Assembly: GCF_023703415.1 (NCBI RefSeq)
Contig: NZ_JAGMTU010000001.1
Location: 558,001 to 622,000, forward strand
Reading direction: 5' to 3'
Origin: Microbacterium sp. USTB-Y
GTDB lineage: Bacteria; Actinomycetota; Actinomycetes; Actinomycetales; Microbacteriaceae
Length of the DNA: 64,000 nt
The notes beneath the pieces are model-generated. The model made no database searches and was not told the DNA's origin. It saw nothing but the letters and a program-made list of their open reading frames with translations. Every line of letters starts with the position of its first letter. The first letter of the stretch is position 1. This document shows, in pieces, positions 16,400-25,940 of the stretch. A program made the position numbers and the translations under genes.

Positions 16400-17818
16400 A
16401 TGGACACGTCATCTTCCCCCTCGGCGAAGCAGCTCGGTCTTCCCGCTGCATCCGCACTCGTCATCGGCTCGGTGATCGGCACCGGCGTCTTCGGCCTGCC
16501 CTCGGCCCTCGCCGCGTACGGCCCCATCAGCCTCGTCGCCTTCGTGCTGGTCACGGTCGGCGCGATCGCCCTCGCGATCGTCTTCGGCCGCCTGACGGCC
16601 CGCGTCCCCGGATCCGGCGGACCCTACGTCTACGCCAGAGAGGCGTTCGGCGAGTTCGCGGGCTTCCTCAACGCGTGGTCGTACTGGCTGAGCGCGTGGG
16701 CGGGCAACGCCGCGATCGTCGTCGCGCTCACCGGCTACGTCGAAGTCTTCGTCAACACCGACCATCAGATCGGCTGGTCGATCGTCATCGCGGTCGCGTG
16801 CCTCTGGATCCCGGTCGCCATCAACGCGATGGGACTGCGCAGCATGGGCGGGGCGCAGGTGGTCTTCACCGTCCTGAAGATCATTCCGCTCGCCGCGATC
16901 GCCGTGCTCGGGCTGTTCTTCCTGAACCCGGCGAACTTCGGATCCTTCAACTCCTCCGGCGCCGACGGCTGGTCGGCTCTGGCCGGCGCAGGAGCCATCG
17001 CCCTGTTCGCGTTCATCGGCATGGAAACGGCATCGGTCGCCGCCGGTCGCGTACGCGATCCGAAGCGCAACGTCCCCCGGGCGACGGTCTACGGCACCCT
17101 GATCAGCGGCATCGTCTACATCCTCGGCACACTCGCGGTGTTCGGCACCGTCAGCAACGCGCGCCTGCGGACGTCGACCGCTCCGTTCAGCGACGCCGCG
17201 GATGCGATCTTCTCCGGAACGTGGGCGGGGCAGGTCATCGCGGTCGTCGCGATCGTCTCGGGACTCGGCTGCCTGGTGGGCTGGACCTTCATCGTGGGCG
17301 AGATGCCGCAGGCCGCGGCTCGGGAAGGGCTCTTCCCGAGCGTGTTCGGGCGCGAGCACCGCGGGATGCCGCTCGTGGGGATCATCTCCTCGACCGTGCT
17401 CGCGACCGCCCTCACCGTCCTCGCATACACGAGCTTCGCCCAGGTGTTCACGATGGTCGTGCTGCTGACGGTCTTCACCGTGGTGGTCCCCTACCTCTTC
17501 TCGGCGGCGGCGCAGCTGTACTGGCTCGTCACCAAGGCTCGCGCGGTCTCCTGGCCGCATCTGGGCAGGGATCTCGTGGTCACGGTGCTCGCGCTCGCCT
17601 TCTCGTTCTGGTCCCTCATCGGCACGGGCGCGGAGGCCTCCTTCTACGGCGCTGTCGCGTTCCTGCTCGGCGTTCCGCTGTACATCTGGATGAAGGCGTC
17701 CCATCGGCGTCACGGCGCCGTGGATCCGGATCCCTGGGAGCACGGGATCCCCGACGACGTCCAGCACGCGCACTCCTCCGAGCTGTCCGCGTCCATCGCA
17801 CGAGGAGCGCGCTCATGA
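16400..17818 (+). CDS. APC-family amino-acid permease, probable arginine/ornithine antiporter
   Basis: A 472-residue protein with about twelve membrane spans. The first span has [20 protein letters not shown], the GSxIGxGxF substrate-site motif of the APC superfamily, and later [21 protein letters not shown]. It is the first gene of a four-gene run (permease, arginine deiminase, ornithine carbamoyltransferase, carbamate kinase), each joined to the next by a 4-bp overlap. This makes arginine-in/ornithine-out exchange the likely role, analogous to ArcD/AdiC. Specificity is inferred from context only. Confidence 0.85.
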   Translation: MDTSSSPSAKQLGLPAASALVIGSVIGTGVFGLPSALAAYGPISLVAFVLVTVGAIALAIVFGRLTARVPGSGGPYVYAREAFGEFAGFLNAWSYWLSAWAGNAAIVVALTGYVEVFVNTDHQIGWSIVIAVACLWIPVAINAMGLRSMGGAQVVFTVLKIIPLAAIAVLGLFFLNPANFGSFNSSGADGWSALAGAGAIALFAFIGMETASVAAGRVRDPKRNVPRATVYGTLISGIVYILGTLAVFGTVSNARLRTSTAPFSDAADAIFSGTWAGQVIAVVAIVSGLGCLVGWTFIVGEMPQAAAREGLFPSVFGREHRGMPLVGIISSTVLATALTVLAYTSFAQVFTMVVLLTVFTVVVPYLFSAAAQLYWLVTKARAVSWPHLGRDLVVTVLALAFSFWSLIGTGAEASFYGAVAFLLGVPLYIWMKASHRRHGAVDPDPWEHGIPDDVQHAHSSELSASIARGARS

Positions 17819-19086
17819 GCGTCCCCGCCGTCTCCCCGTCCCCGGTACGCGAGAGCATCGCCGCGGCCGAGCTCGGCGTGCACTCGGAGGTCGGCGTCCT
17901 CCGTCAGGTGATCGTGCACCGCCCCGGACGCGAGCTCGACCGGCTCACTCCCGGCAACTGCCGGGAGCTGCTCTTCGACGACGTGCTGTGGGGCACGCGC
18001 GCCCGTGCCGAGCACGATGCGTTCGCGGAGGTCCTGCGCTCGCACGGCGTGGTCGTCCACGAGTTCCAGACGCTCCTGGCCGAGGCGCTCGCGGTCCCGG
18101 CCGCACGGACGGATCTCCTGGGCACGCTCTGCACGCCGGAGCGCTTCGGCCCCGCCCTCGCCCCGCTGGTGCGCGAGCGGCTGCAGGCGCAGCCCGCGGC
18201 CGCCCTCGCCGAGATGATGATCGGCGGCATCGCCTTCGACGAGCTCGAGATCGCGCCGACGGACAGCCTGCTGTGGCAGACGCGGGAGCACAGCGGGTTC
18301 CTGCTCCCGCCGCTGCCGAACACCCTGTTCCCGCGCGACAGCTCCGCCTGGGTGTATCGAGGCGTCGCGGTGACCGTGATGGCTCGCGCCGCGCGCACCC
18401 GCGAGACGGAGAACGCGAGGATCATCTACGACTACCACCCGCTGTTCCGGCAGCCCATGATCAACCGCTACGACGACGGGCTCCGGACTCTCGCCCCTCT
18501 CGAGGGGGGCGACGTGCACGTGCTCGGTCACGGCGTCGTCCTCATCGGGATGGGCGAGCGAACGGCCCCGGCAGCGGTGGAGATCCTGGCTCAGGAGCTC
18601 TTCCGCTCCGGTCAGGCGCGTCGCGTCATCGCCGTCCCGATCCCCCGGGCGCACGCCATGATGCACCTCGACACCCTCATGACGATGCTCGACGAGCGCA
18701 CGTTCATCCTGTCCTCGGCGCTGGACCCCGCCCGGCTGGACGGCCACATGATCTCGCCCGATGAGGGCGACGACCGTCTGGCGATCGGCCCGGCGCTCCC
18801 GCTTCGCCACCTGCTCGGCGAGACCCTCGGCGTGGAGGGGCTGCGCCTGCTCACGACGGAGCAGGACGCCCGCGCCGCCGAGCGCGAGCAGTGGGACGAC
18901 GCGAACAACTTCCTCGCCGTCGCACCGGGCGTCGTGATCGGGTACGACCGCAACGTCGCGACCAACACGATGCTCCGGCGGAACGGGATCGAGGTGATCA
19001 CGATCGGCGGCAGCGAGCTCGGGCGGGGCCGAGGCGGATCCCGATGCATGTCGTGCCCGATCCAGCGCGATTCGGCCGGGCTGTGA
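17815..19086 (+). CDS. arcA: Arginine deiminase
   Basis: A 423-residue enzyme converting arginine to citrulline and ammonia. Family landmarks: [19 protein letters not shown] at the N terminus, [20 protein letters not shown] (guanidinium-binding acidic pair), [13 protein letters not shown] with the catalytic His, and the nucleophile Cys411 in [10 protein letters not shown] near the end. The residue before that Cys is Arg, where I recall His in several well-studied homologues. The start (ATG 17815) overlaps the permease stop. First step of an ATP-yielding fermentative pathway, here behind a DosR-like promoter. Confidence 0.95.
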   Translation: MSVPAVSPSPVRESIAAAELGVHSEVGVLRQVIVHRPGRELDRLTPGNCRELLFDDVLWGTRARAEHDAFAEVLRSHGVVVHEFQTLLAEALAVPAARTDLLGTLCTPERFGPALAPLVRERLQAQPAAALAEMMIGGIAFDELEIAPTDSLLWQTREHSGFLLPPLPNTLFPRDSSAWVYRGVAVTVMARAARTRETENARIIYDYHPLFRQPMINRYDDGLRTLAPLEGGDVHVLGHGVVLIGMGERTAPAAVEILAQELFRSGQARRVIAVPIPRAHAMMHLDTLMTMLDERTFILSSALDPARLDGHMISPDEGDDRLAIGPALPLRHLLGETLGVEGLRLLTTEQDARAAEREQWDDANNFLAVAPGVVIGYDRNVATNTMLRRNGIEVITIGGSELGRGRGGSRCMSCPIQRDSAGL

Positions 19087-20114
19087 ACGCGACGACGGCG
19101 CCGGACGCCCCTCGTCACCTCCGCAAGGACAGCGACCTGTCCGCCGCGGAGGTGGAGACGCTCCTGTCCCTGGCCCGCACGGTGAAAGCGGCCGGGCGCA
19201 CGGGTCTCGCCCCGCACCTCGCCGGCCGCCTGATCGCGCTGCTGTTCGAGAAGCCCTCGACACGCACGAGGGCGGCGTTCGAGACGGCGGCGCACGCCCT
19301 CGGCGCGCACTGCACGTACATCGACCCCGCGAGCAGCCATCTGGGCGACAGCGAATCCGTCGAGGACACCGGCCGCGTGCTGGGGCGCTACTACGACGCG
19401 ATCGCGTTCCGGGGCTTCGCCCAGGGCTCCGTCGAGACGCTCGCGAACCACGCCGGCGTGCCCGTGTGGAACGCGCTCACCGACACCTGGCACCCGACGC
19501 AGGCGCTCGCCGATCTGCTCACGATCGAGGAGCATCATGATCCCGCCGGGCCGCCCGCCCGGGTGTGCTTCGCGGGCGACGGCAGGGACAACGTCGTGCA
19601 CAGCCTGCTCGTCAGCGGGGCGATGCGCGGGATGGATCTGCGGATCGCCTGTCCCGGAGCCCTCTCCCCCGAGCCCGGGATCGTCGCGATCGCCCAGGAG
19701 CGCGCGGCGCAGTCCGGAGGACGGATCCTCATCACCGAGGACGTCGGCGACGCGATCAGGGATGCCGACTTCGTCTACGCCGACGTGTGGCTGAGCATGG
19801 GCGAGGACCGCGGCGCCTGGGAGGACAGGATCCGCCTGCTCCGTCCCTATCGCGTCGACCGCCCGCTCCTCGAGCGCAGCGGGAACCCCGACGTCCGCTT
19901 CCTGCACTGCCTGCCCTCGACCCACGACCGCCGGTCGGCGCTGGGCGATCAGCTGTTCCGCCTCACCGGCCTCGAGGGCATGGAGGTCAGCGACGATGTG
20001 TTCCGCTCGTCCGCATCCCTGGTGTTCGACCAGGCGGAGAACCGGCGCCACACCATCGCCGCCGTGATGCTGCACAGCCTCGCCGAGGGTGCGCCGGGGA
20101 TCGAGGAGCGATGA
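19083..20114 (+). CDS. arcB: Ornithine carbamoyltransferase (catabolic)
   Basis: A 343-residue enzyme catalysing citrulline + phosphate to ornithine + carbamoyl phosphate in this context. Motifs: carbamoyl-phosphate site [10 protein letters not shown] (about residue 60), [14 protein letters not shown], and the ornithine-site signature [10 protein letters not shown] near residue 280. The start GTG 19083 shares GTGA with the arginine deiminase stop. Operon position between ArcA and carbamate kinase points to the catabolic rather than the biosynthetic (ArgF) role. Confidence 0.93.
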   Translation: MNATTAPDAPRHLRKDSDLSAAEVETLLSLARTVKAAGRTGLAPHLAGRLIALLFEKPSTRTRAAFETAAHALGAHCTYIDPASSHLGDSESVEDTGRVLGRYYDAIAFRGFAQGSVETLANHAGVPVWNALTDTWHPTQALADLLTIEEHHDPAGPPARVCFAGDGRDNVVHSLLVSGAMRGMDLRIACPGALSPEPGIVAIAQERAAQSGGRILITEDVGDAIRDADFVYADVWLSMGEDRGAWEDRIRLLRPYRVDRPLLERSGNPDVRFLHCLPSTHDRRSALGDQLFRLTGLEGMEVSDDVFRSSASLVFDQAENRRHTIAAVMLHSLAEGAPGIEER

Positions 20115-21019
20115 GGCTGGTGGTCGCGCTCGGCGGCAACGCGCTGCTGCACCGCGGCGAGCGCCCGGAGGCGTCCGCGCAGTCGGCGCGCCTCGCCGCC
20201 GTGGCTCCGGCCCTCGCGCGCCTGGCCGACGCTCACGAGCTCGTGCTGGTGCATGGCAACGGACCCCAGGTGGGGCTCCTCGCACGCGAGTCCGCCGAGG
20301 ATCCGGTGCTCGGCGCACCCTACCCGCTGGGGCTGCTCAGCGCGGCGACCCAGGGCATGATCGGCTCGCTGCTGCAGGTGGCCCTGCGCAGCGCCGGGAC
20401 GACCATGCCGGTGTCCACCCTCGTCACCCATGTCCTCGTCGACCCGGAGGATCCCGAGATGCACCGCCCCGAGAAGCTCATCGGCGCCGTGTACGACGAG
20501 CGCCGGGCACGTGCCCTGGCGAAGACGCACGGATGGAGCATCGCCGCCGACGGCGGCGGGTGGCGTCGCGTCGTCCCCTCACCGCGCCCGAGGAGGATCC
20601 TCGAGCTCGACGACGCCCGCACCCTGCTCGGCGCCGGAAGGACGGTGATCCTGGGCGGCGGAGGCGGCGTGCCGGTCATCGAGGACGCCGGCGGCCTCCG
20701 GACGATCGACGCGGTCATCGACAAGGACCGCACCGCCGCGCTGATCGCGCAGCAGCTGGACGCCGAACTCCTGGCCATCCTCACCGACGTCCCAGGGGTG
20801 ATCGCCGACTACGGATCGCCGGAGGCGACCGTGCTGCCCGAGCTCACCCCCGCCACGGCCACCGCACTCGATCTGCCTTCGGGCTCGATGGGGCCGAAGG
20901 TCGATGCGGCGTCGGAGTTCGCGCTGGCCACCGGCAGGTCAGCGGTCATCGGGCCGCTCGAACATGCGGAGGACGTCGTGGCGGGGATCCTCGGCACCCG
21001 GATCCGGTCCCGCCCGTGA
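20111..21019 (+). CDS. arcC: Carbamate kinase
   Basis: A 302-residue amino-acid-kinase-fold enzyme that makes ATP from carbamoyl phosphate and ADP. It shows VVALGGNALLHRG at the start, LVHGNGPQVGLL, GGGGVPVIED, TIDAVIDKDRTAALIA and a final GSMGPKVDAASEFA. ATG 20111 overlaps the ornithine carbamoyltransferase stop (ATGA). This is the ATP-producing step of the arginine deiminase route, consistent with energy supply when oxygen is low. The next DosR-like box starts 16 bp after its stop. Confidence 0.95.
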   Translation: MRLVVALGGNALLHRGERPEASAQSARLAAVAPALARLADAHELVLVHGNGPQVGLLARESAEDPVLGAPYPLGLLSAATQGMIGSLLQVALRSAGTTMPVSTLVTHVLVDPEDPEMHRPEKLIGAVYDERRARALAKTHGWSIAADGGGWRRVVPSPRPRRILELDDARTLLGAGRTVILGGGGGVPVIEDAGGLRTIDAVIDKDRTAALIAQQLDAELLAILTDVPGVIADYGSPEATVLPELTPATATALDLPSGSMGPKVDAASEFALATGRSAVIGPLEHAEDVVAGILGTRIRSRP

Positions 21020-21034
21020 ACGACGGCTCACCGG

Positions 21035-21076
21035 GTGACCAAAGTCCCGGTCCGGGCGGTCCACGGGGTGTTGTCT
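21035..21076 (+). promoter_or_regulatory. DosR-like box for the nuclease-dehydrogenase fusion gene
   Basis: GTGACCAAAGTCCC (21035-21048) is 34 bp from ATG 21083, the same distance as at the universal stress genes. The hexamer 22 bp downstream reads TTGTCT (21071-21076), the one promoter in the set that lacks GANNNT; it keeps only the final T. The match of box and distance still favours regulation. Confidence 0.65.
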
Positions 21077-21082
21077 CACTGC

Positions 21083-23680
21083 ATGAGCGCAACGCTGACA
21101 TTCCTCGGAGCGACCGACACGGTCACCGGATCCCGCTACCTCGTCGACACGGGACGGAGCCGGATCCTGATCGACTGCGGGCTGTTCCAGGGGTACAAGT
21201 CCCTGCGGGAGCGTAACTGGGCGCGCTTCCCCGTGGAACCGTCGAGCATCGACGCCGTCGTCATCACGCACGCGCATCTGGATCACACCGGCTACCTGCC
21301 GGCGCTCGTGCGCGACGGCTTCGACGGCGAGATCCACAGCACCACCGGCACGGCCGAACTCAGCACCCTCGTGCTGCCGGACAGCGGCCGACTGCAGGAG
21401 GAGCAGGCCTCCTACGCGGAGCGCCGGCACAGCTCGAAGCATGCGCACCCTCTGCCCCTGTACACCGAGAGCGACGCGATGGCGGCGCTCGAGCACTTCG
21501 CCCCGCATCCGTTCGACGCCGTCGTCGAGGTCGGCGACGCCCGCGTCTCGTTCGTCCCGGCAGGGCACATCCTGGGCGCGGCGCAGGTGCTGCTGGAGGT
21601 GGACGGCACCCGCGTGCACTTCACCGGCGATCTCGGGCGCACCGACGATCCGCTGATGCGACCGCCGCGAGCGCTCGAGGCGACCGACGTCCTCGTGGCG
21701 GAGTCGACGTACGGCGACCGGACGCACCCCGGCGTCGACGCGGAGGAGGCGCTCGCCGACATCATCACCCGGGTCTGCGCCCGCGGCGGGGTCGTGCTGC
21801 TGCCCGCCTTCGCGATCGGCCGGGCGGAGTCGCTGCTGCTGCACCTCAGCCGTCTGCGCACCGCCGGGCGGATCCCGCAGGTGCCGCTGTTCCTGAACAG
21901 CCCCATGGCGGTCAGCGCGGCCGAGATGTACGCCCGCCACCCGGAGGAGCACCGCATCGCACCCGACGAGTTCCGCCGCATGTACGAGACGGCGACCCTG
22001 GTGCGCAGCGTCGAGGACTCCAAGGCGCTCAACACCCGCGGCGGCCCCGCGATCATCATCTCCGCGAGCGGCATGCTCGAGGGCGGACGGATCCTGCACC
22101 ACCTCGCCTCGTACGGACCGGATCCGCGCAACGCGATCGTCCTGACCGGATTCCAGGCCGGCGGCACACGCGGCGACGCACTGCAGCGCGGCGAGCGCAC
22201 CCTGCGCATCTACGGGCAGGACATCCCCATCCTCGCCGAGGTGCACTCGCTCGAGATGATGTCGGCGCACGCGGATGCGGGCCAGATCGTCGAGTGGATG
22301 CGCACCGCACCCGAGGCCCCCGCGCAGGTCTTCCTCACGCACGGGGAGCCTACGGCCGCGGATGCGCTGCGCCGGCGGATCCGGCGGGATCTCGACTGGA
22401 ACGTGCGGGTGCCTCGGCTGGAGGAGGTCGTCCCGCTGGGCGGGTTCGGACGCACGAAGGGCGCGACGGCGGAGGGCGCGACGGCGCCGGAGCCCTCCGT
22501 CCGCGGTGCGGAGGGCGAAGCCCGCGGTGCGAAGGACGCACGCGGTGCGGAGGATGCCCGCGGCGCGGAGGCCGCCCGCGGCGAGCGTGCGCCCGCAGCC
22601 TCCCCGGCCCCCGCGGCAGCGGTGGACGGGGCGCAGGCGCCGGCCGCGACGATGCGCGCCGCGGTCGTCTCGTCGTTCACGGAGCCCATCGCGGTGCAGG
22701 AGGTGCCCGTGCCCGTCCCCGGCCCCGGCCAGGTGCTCGTGCGCATCGAGATGAGCGGCCTCTGTCACACCGACATCCATGCGGCGCACGGCGACTGGCC
22801 GGTCAAGCCGTCGCTGCCCTTCATCCCCGGGCACGAGGGCATCGGCCGCGTCGACGGGCTCGGCGCCGGCGTCTCCGCCCCCGCGATCGGCACGCGGGTC
22901 GCGCTCGCCTGGCTCGGATCCGCGTGCGGATCCTGCCGGTACTGCGTGACCGGGCGCGAGAACCTCTGCCTCGCGCAGAAGAACACCGGGTACGCGGTGA
23001 ACGGCGCGCACGCCGAGTACGCGGTCGTCGACGCCCGCTTCGCGGTGCCCGTCCCCGAATCGGTGACCTCCCTCGATGCCGCCCCGCTCACCTGCGCGGG
23101 CGTGACCACCTATGCGGCGATCAAGGCCGCGCGGGTGACCCCGTCCGAGCGCGTCGCGGTGTTCGGGATCGGCGGGCTCGGCCATCTCGCGATCCAGTAC
23201 GCGCGGCTGGTCGGGGCGGAGGTGATCGCCGTGGACGTGAGCGAGGAGAAGCTGAAGCTCGCCACGATGCTCGGCGCCGACCACGTCGTCGACGCCGCGA
23301 AGTCGGATCCCGTGGAGGCGATCAGAGCCCTCGGCGGCGCGGACGCGTGCATCGTGCTCGCCGTCGCCCCCGCCGTGTTCGACCAGTCGTACCGGGCCCT
23401 CGCCCGCGGCGGGCGGCTCGTGCTCGTGTCCCTGCCGAAGGACGGCAGCCTGACGTTCCCGGTCTTCGACACGGTGCTGAACGGCATCGAGATCATCGGA
23501 TCCATCGTCGGCACCAGGGCGGATCTCGCCGAGGTCTTCCGGCTGCACGCGCTCGGACGCACGACCGTCGTCGCCCAGACGCGGGACCTGTCCACGGCGG
23601 CCGCGTCGATGCAGGAGGTGCTGGACGGGTCCGTGCCCGCCCGCCTCGTCTTCGACTTCGACGTCGAGGACGCGGACTGA
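21083..23680 (+). CDS. Fusion protein: beta-CASP metallo-beta-lactamase nuclease + zinc alcohol dehydrogenase
   Basis: An 865-residue, two-enzyme chain. Residues 1 to about 455 form an MBL/beta-CASP hydrolase like RNA-processing exonucleases: THAHLDHTG (His63, His65, Asp67, His68), GHILGA (His162), TGDLGR (Asp183), AESTYGDR, IISASGMLEGG and FLTHGE. Residues about 465-523 are a low-complexity linker with tandem RGAxxA units. Residues 524-865 are a complete AdhP-like dehydrogenase: GLCHTDIHAAHGDWP, PGHEGIG, CGSCRYCVTGRENLC and GIGGLGHLAIQYA. The join is in frame, the internal Met524 (22652) has no ribosome site, and the start is set by the box distance, so a real fusion is likely. A frame-joining assembly error cannot be fully excluded. 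Confidence 0.88.
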   Translation: MSATLTFLGATDTVTGSRYLVDTGRSRILIDCGLFQGYKSLRERNWARFPVEPSSIDAVVITHAHLDHTGYLPALVRDGFDGEIHSTTGTAELSTLVLPDSGRLQEEQASYAERRHSSKHAHPLPLYTESDAMAALEHFAPHPFDAVVEVGDARVSFVPAGHILGAAQVLLEVDGTRVHFTGDLGRTDDPLMRPPRALEATDVLVAESTYGDRTHPGVDAEEALADIITRVCARGGVVLLPAFAIGRAESLLLHLSRLRTAGRIPQVPLFLNSPMAVSAAEMYARHPEEHRIAPDEFRRMYETATLVRSVEDSKALNTRGGPAIIISASGMLEGGRILHHLASYGPDPRNAIVLTGFQAGGTRGDALQRGERTLRIYGQDIPILAEVHSLEMMSAHADAGQIVEWMRTAPEAPAQVFLTHGEPTAADALRRRIRRDLDWNVRVPRLEEVVPLGGFGRTKGATAEGATAPEPSVRGAEGEARGAKDARGAEDARGAEAARGERAPAASPAPAAAVDGAQAPAATMRAAVVSSFTEPIAVQEVPVPVPGPGQVLVRIEMSGLCHTDIHAAHGDWPVKPSLPFIPGHEGIGRVDGLGAGVSAPAIGTRVALAWLGSACGSCRYCVTGRENLCLAQKNTGYAVNGAHAEYAVVDARFAVPVPESVTSLDAAPLTCAGVTTYAAIKAARVTPSERVAVFGIGGLGHLAIQYARLVGAEVIAVDVSEEKLKLATMLGADHVVDAAKSDPVEAIRALGGADACIVLAVAPAVFDQSYRALARGGRLVLVSLPKDGSLTFPVFDTVLNGIEIIGSIVGTRADLAEVFRLHALGRTTVVAQTRDLSTAAASMQEVLDGSVPARLVFDFDVEDAD
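22455..22640 (+). repeat. Low-complexity linker repeats within the fusion gene
   Basis: The linker DNA contains imperfect 18-bp units encoding RGAEGEA, RGAKDA, RGAEDA and RGAEAA, followed by an Ala/Pro-rich stretch. Charged, helix-favouring and then flexible, it separates the nuclease and dehydrogenase domains. Copy number could vary between strains. Confidence 0.8.
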
Positions 23681-23713
23681 CGCACGATGACGGCGGACCG
23701 ACAGGAGGCCGGG

Positions 23714-24226
23714 ATGAGCTCGGACGGAGGCCGGCCGGCGCCGAACGCGTACGTGGTGCACCCGGCCGAACTGCGCGCCGCGCCGACGTCGGCCGTCACC
23801 CGCTTCAACACCCGCCTCGCCGTGAGGATCACGGCCGTGATGGGATCCATGTGGTCGGCCTACGCGTTCGCCCTGCTCTCCCTGCTCTCCCTGCCCGCGA
23901 TCCTCGTCGCGTTCTCCCCGGGGCTGAGGTCGTGGTTCCCGTCGTGGATCGTGACGACGAGCATGATCACGCTCATCGCCTGGATCTCGCAGAACTTCCT
24001 GCAGCTCGTCCTGCTGCCGGTGATCATGGTCGGCCAGAACGTCATCCAGTCCCAGCAGGATGCGAAGGCGGAGGCGGATCACCGCACCCTCACCTATCTC
24101 ACCAATCTGCAGCAGGAGCAGCTGCGCCTGCTCGCCGGGCAGCGGGAGGTGCTGGAGCGGCTGGACGCCGAGAAGCGATCCGAGCGCGCAGAGCCGAGCC
24201 CGGATCGCGGGGGCGGACCGGGGTGA
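23714..24226 (+). CDS. Membrane protein resembling DUF1003
   Basis: A 170-residue protein with two membrane spans (about residues 42-64 and 74-100) and a charged coiled-coil tail: VGQNVIQSQQDAKAEADHR then TLTYLTNLQQEQLRLLA. The GQN-x5-QD-K-AE pattern after the second span resembles DUF1003 proteins, whose function is unknown. ATG 23714 is preceded by AGGAGG; the in-frame ATG at 23687 is weaker. It lies 33 bp after the fusion gene and is probably co-transcribed with it. Its stop codon overlaps the next DosR-like box. Confidence 0.7.
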   Translation: MSSDGGRPAPNAYVVHPAELRAAPTSAVTRFNTRLAVRITAVMGSMWSAYAFALLSLLSLPAILVAFSPGLRSWFPSWIVTTSMITLIAWISQNFLQLVLLPVIMVGQNVIQSQQDAKAEADHRTLTYLTNLQQEQLRLLAGQREVLERLDAEKRSERAEPSPDRGGGPG

Positions 24227-24264
24227 CTTTCGTCCCGACGTCCGCGTGCGCACCGAGGGAACGT
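24223..24264 (+). promoter_or_regulatory. DosR-like box and predicted -10 for the fourth universal stress gene
   Basis: GTGACTTTCGTCCC (24223-24236) begins on the TGA stop of the membrane protein gene. GAACGT (24259-24264) follows after 22 bp, 7 bp before ATG 24272. Confidence 0.75.
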
Positions 24265-24271
24265 AGGGGTC

Positions 24272-24715
24272 ATGGACACGATCGCGAACCGGATCATCGT
24301 CGGCGTCGACGGATCGGACTCCTCCGTCGCCACCCTGCGCTACGCCGCGCGGATCGCCGACGCCCTGGACCTGCCGCTGGAGGCCGTGACGACCTGGCAC
24401 TACTCGTCGGCGACGGAGGCCAGGGTCATGATGGACTGGACGCCCGACGAGGACGCGAAGGACACTCTGGCCGACGCCGTCGGCCGCGCCTTCGGAGATG
24501 CTCCGCCCGCCCGTCTCGTCCGCACCGTGGCCGCAGGACCTCCGGCGCGGACACTGATCGAGATGAGCCGGGCCTGCGAGATGCTCGTCGTCGGCGATCG
24601 CGGGCACGGCGGTTTCGTCGGCCTCCTGCTCGGCTCGGTCAGCGCCGCCTGCGTCCGCCACGCGCACTCCCCCGTCCTCGTCGTCCGCCCGCATGCTCCT
24701 CACGCGGAGGGCTGA
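24272..24715 (+). CDS. Universal stress protein, single domain (paralogue 4)
   Basis: A 147-residue UspA-domain protein: IIVGVDGSDSSVATLRYAARI at the N terminus and VGDRGHGGFVGLLLGSVS as the ATP loop, ending HAPHAEG. It is very similar to paralogue 5 (shared SDSSVA, HGGFVGLLLGSVSAAC and RHAHSPVLVVRP), so the two look like a recent tandem duplication together with their promoters. Start fixed by the 35-bp box distance. Confidence 0.93.
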   Translation: MDTIANRIIVGVDGSDSSVATLRYAARIADALDLPLEAVTTWHYSSATEARVMMDWTPDEDAKDTLADAVGRAFGDAPPARLVRTVAAGPPARTLIEMSRACEMLVVGDRGHGGFVGLLLGSVSAACVRHAHSPVLVVRPHAPHAEG

Positions 24716-24757
24716 GTCTCACGCGGAGGACTGAGCCTCACGCGGAGGGCTGAGCGC
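24701..24757 (+). repeat. Three tandem copies of a 19-bp repeat at the end of paralogue 4
   Basis: CACGCGGAGGGCTGAGTCT (24701-24719) is followed by two near-identical copies (24720-24738, 24739-24757). The first copy contains the last four codons and stop of the universal stress gene (HAEG-stop). The copies look like slippage duplications of the gene end. Confidence 0.8.
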
Positions 24758-24793
24758 GCCGCCCGGTCGCGCCCGCCCACGGGCCTCGACCCC

Positions 24794-24849
<56 letters not shown>

Positions 24850-24891
24850 GTGACTTTCGTCCCGCCGGGGGACGCCGGCAGGGAGGAGCCT
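24850..24891 (+). promoter_or_regulatory. DosR-like box and predicted -10 for the fifth universal stress gene
   Basis: GTGACTTTCGTCCC (24850-24863), 22 bp, then GAGCCT (24886-24891), 6 bp before ATG 24898. A GGGAGGAG stretch overlaps this region and could also act as a ribosome site if transcription begins further upstream. Confidence 0.75.
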
Positions 24892-24897
24892 CGGGTC

Positions 24898-25362
24898 ATG
24901 GACACCATCGACACCCACCGGATCATCGTCGGCATCGACGGATCGGACTCCTCCGTCGCGGCCCTGCGCTACGCCGCCCGCCTCGCGGACGCGCTCGACG
25001 TCCCCCTCGAAGCCGTCACCACCTGGTACTACTCGTCGATCACCGGCGCGGAACTCGTGGTGGAGTGGACGCCCGAGATCGTCGCGGAGGACACGCTGTC
25101 CACGACGATCGACCGCGCCTTCGGCGACACCCCGCCCTCTCGCCTGACGCGCACCGTCGTCGGCGGCATGCCGGCGGCGACGCTGATCGAGATGAGCCGG
25201 AGCTGCGAGATGCTCGTCGTCGGCAACCGCGGGCACGGCGGTTTCGTCGGTCTCCTGCTCGGCTCGGTCAGCGCCGCCTGCGTCCGCCACGCGCACTCCC
25301 CCGTCCTCGTCGTCCGCCCCCAGGACGGCCGGGCCGACAGCGAGACCGAGGTGTCGTCATGA
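24898..25362 (+). CDS. Universal stress protein, single domain (paralogue 5)
   Basis: A 154-residue UspA-domain protein: RIIVGIDGSDSSVAALRYAA and ATP loop VGNRGHGGFVGLLLGSVS. It is nearly a copy of paralogue 4 in the C-terminal half. Its stop overlaps the start of the PLDc_N/SHOCT gene (ATGA at 25359-25362), so both are expressed from the box at 24850. Confidence 0.93.
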   Translation: MDTIDTHRIIVGIDGSDSSVAALRYAARLADALDVPLEAVTTWYYSSITGAELVVEWTPEIVAEDTLSTTIDRAFGDTPPSRLTRTVVGGMPAATLIEMSRSCEMLVVGNRGHGGFVGLLLGSVSAACVRHAHSPVLVVRPQDGRADSETEVSS

Positions 25363-25808
25363 TGCTGTACGGCTACGACGGCTTCTGGTCGCTGACCTGG
25401 ACGATGTTCGCGATCGTCGCGTTCGCCGCCTACCTGTTCGCGCTGTTCGCGGTGGTCGCCGACCTGTTCCGGGACCACACGCTCGGCGGCGTCGCGAAAG
25501 CGCTGTGGGTGATCGGACTCGTCTTCGTCCCGCTCGTGGCGCTGCTCGCGTACCTGATCTTCCGCGGACCGGGCATGCAGGCCCGCGCGAACCGGGAGGC
25601 GGAGCAGCGGTGGCGCGCCACCGACGACTTCCTGCGCCGGATGCCCCACGCGAGCACGCCCGCCGAGGAGATCTCCCGGGCCAAGGCGCTCCGCGACGAC
25701 GGCACGATCACCGAGGCCGAGTTCGAGACCCTGAAGGCGCGGGCGCTCTCCTCTCCGGCCCCTGCTCCGGCCGCAGAGACCTGGAAGCAGCACCCCGCCG
25801 CGTCGTGA
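25359..25808 (+). CDS. Membrane protein with PLDc_N-like N terminus and SHOCT domain
   Basis: A 149-residue protein with two membrane spans (about residues 14-36 and 45-66), the second in LWVIGLVFVPLVALLAYLIFRG, a PLDc_N (phospholipase D N-terminal) type segment. The C-terminal ISRAKALRDDGTITEAEFETLKARAL is a SHOCT motif (short oligomerising helix). No catalytic HKD motif is present, so it is not a phospholipase. It is translationally coupled to universal stress paralogue 5 and is the last gene of the island. Confidence 0.8.
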   Translation: MMLYGYDGFWSLTWTMFAIVAFAAYLFALFAVVADLFRDHTLGGVAKALWVIGLVFVPLVALLAYLIFRGPGMQARANREAEQRWRATDDFLRRMPHASTPAEEISRAKALRDDGTITEAEFETLKARALSSPAPAPAAETWKQHPAAS

Positions 25809-25835
25809 GGGGGCGAGCGGGAGGGGGCGGCGCGG

Positions 25836-25851
25836 CTTCGGGTGGGCGACC
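25836..25851 (+). repeat. Left copy of a 16-bp direct repeat flanking the nucleoside module
   Basis: CTTCGGGTGGGCGACC occurs here and again at 33179-33194, both intergenic and in the same orientation. The two copies enclose the secreted protein, nucleoside hydrolase, ABC importer, kinase and LacI genes. No integrase lies inside. Confidence 0.6.
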
Positions 25852-25940
25852 TGTTGTGATCATCCCAACCAGCGATATCAAGCGCGTCCTGGCGGCCAGA
25901 AGAGCCGCACGCGATCTCGGACGAGCCGGAGGGCGCGTTG

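Noticed and set aside
21035..21082. N-terminal extension of the fusion protein to GTG 21035
   Set aside because: The extension starts inside the DosR-like box; ATG 21083 gives the usual 34-bp box distance and a normal metallo-beta-lactamase N terminus.
20939..24703. Minus-strand open frame of 1254 codons
   Set aside because: It opposes the nuclease-dehydrogenase fusion and universal stress genes and shows no recognisable domain or ribosome site.
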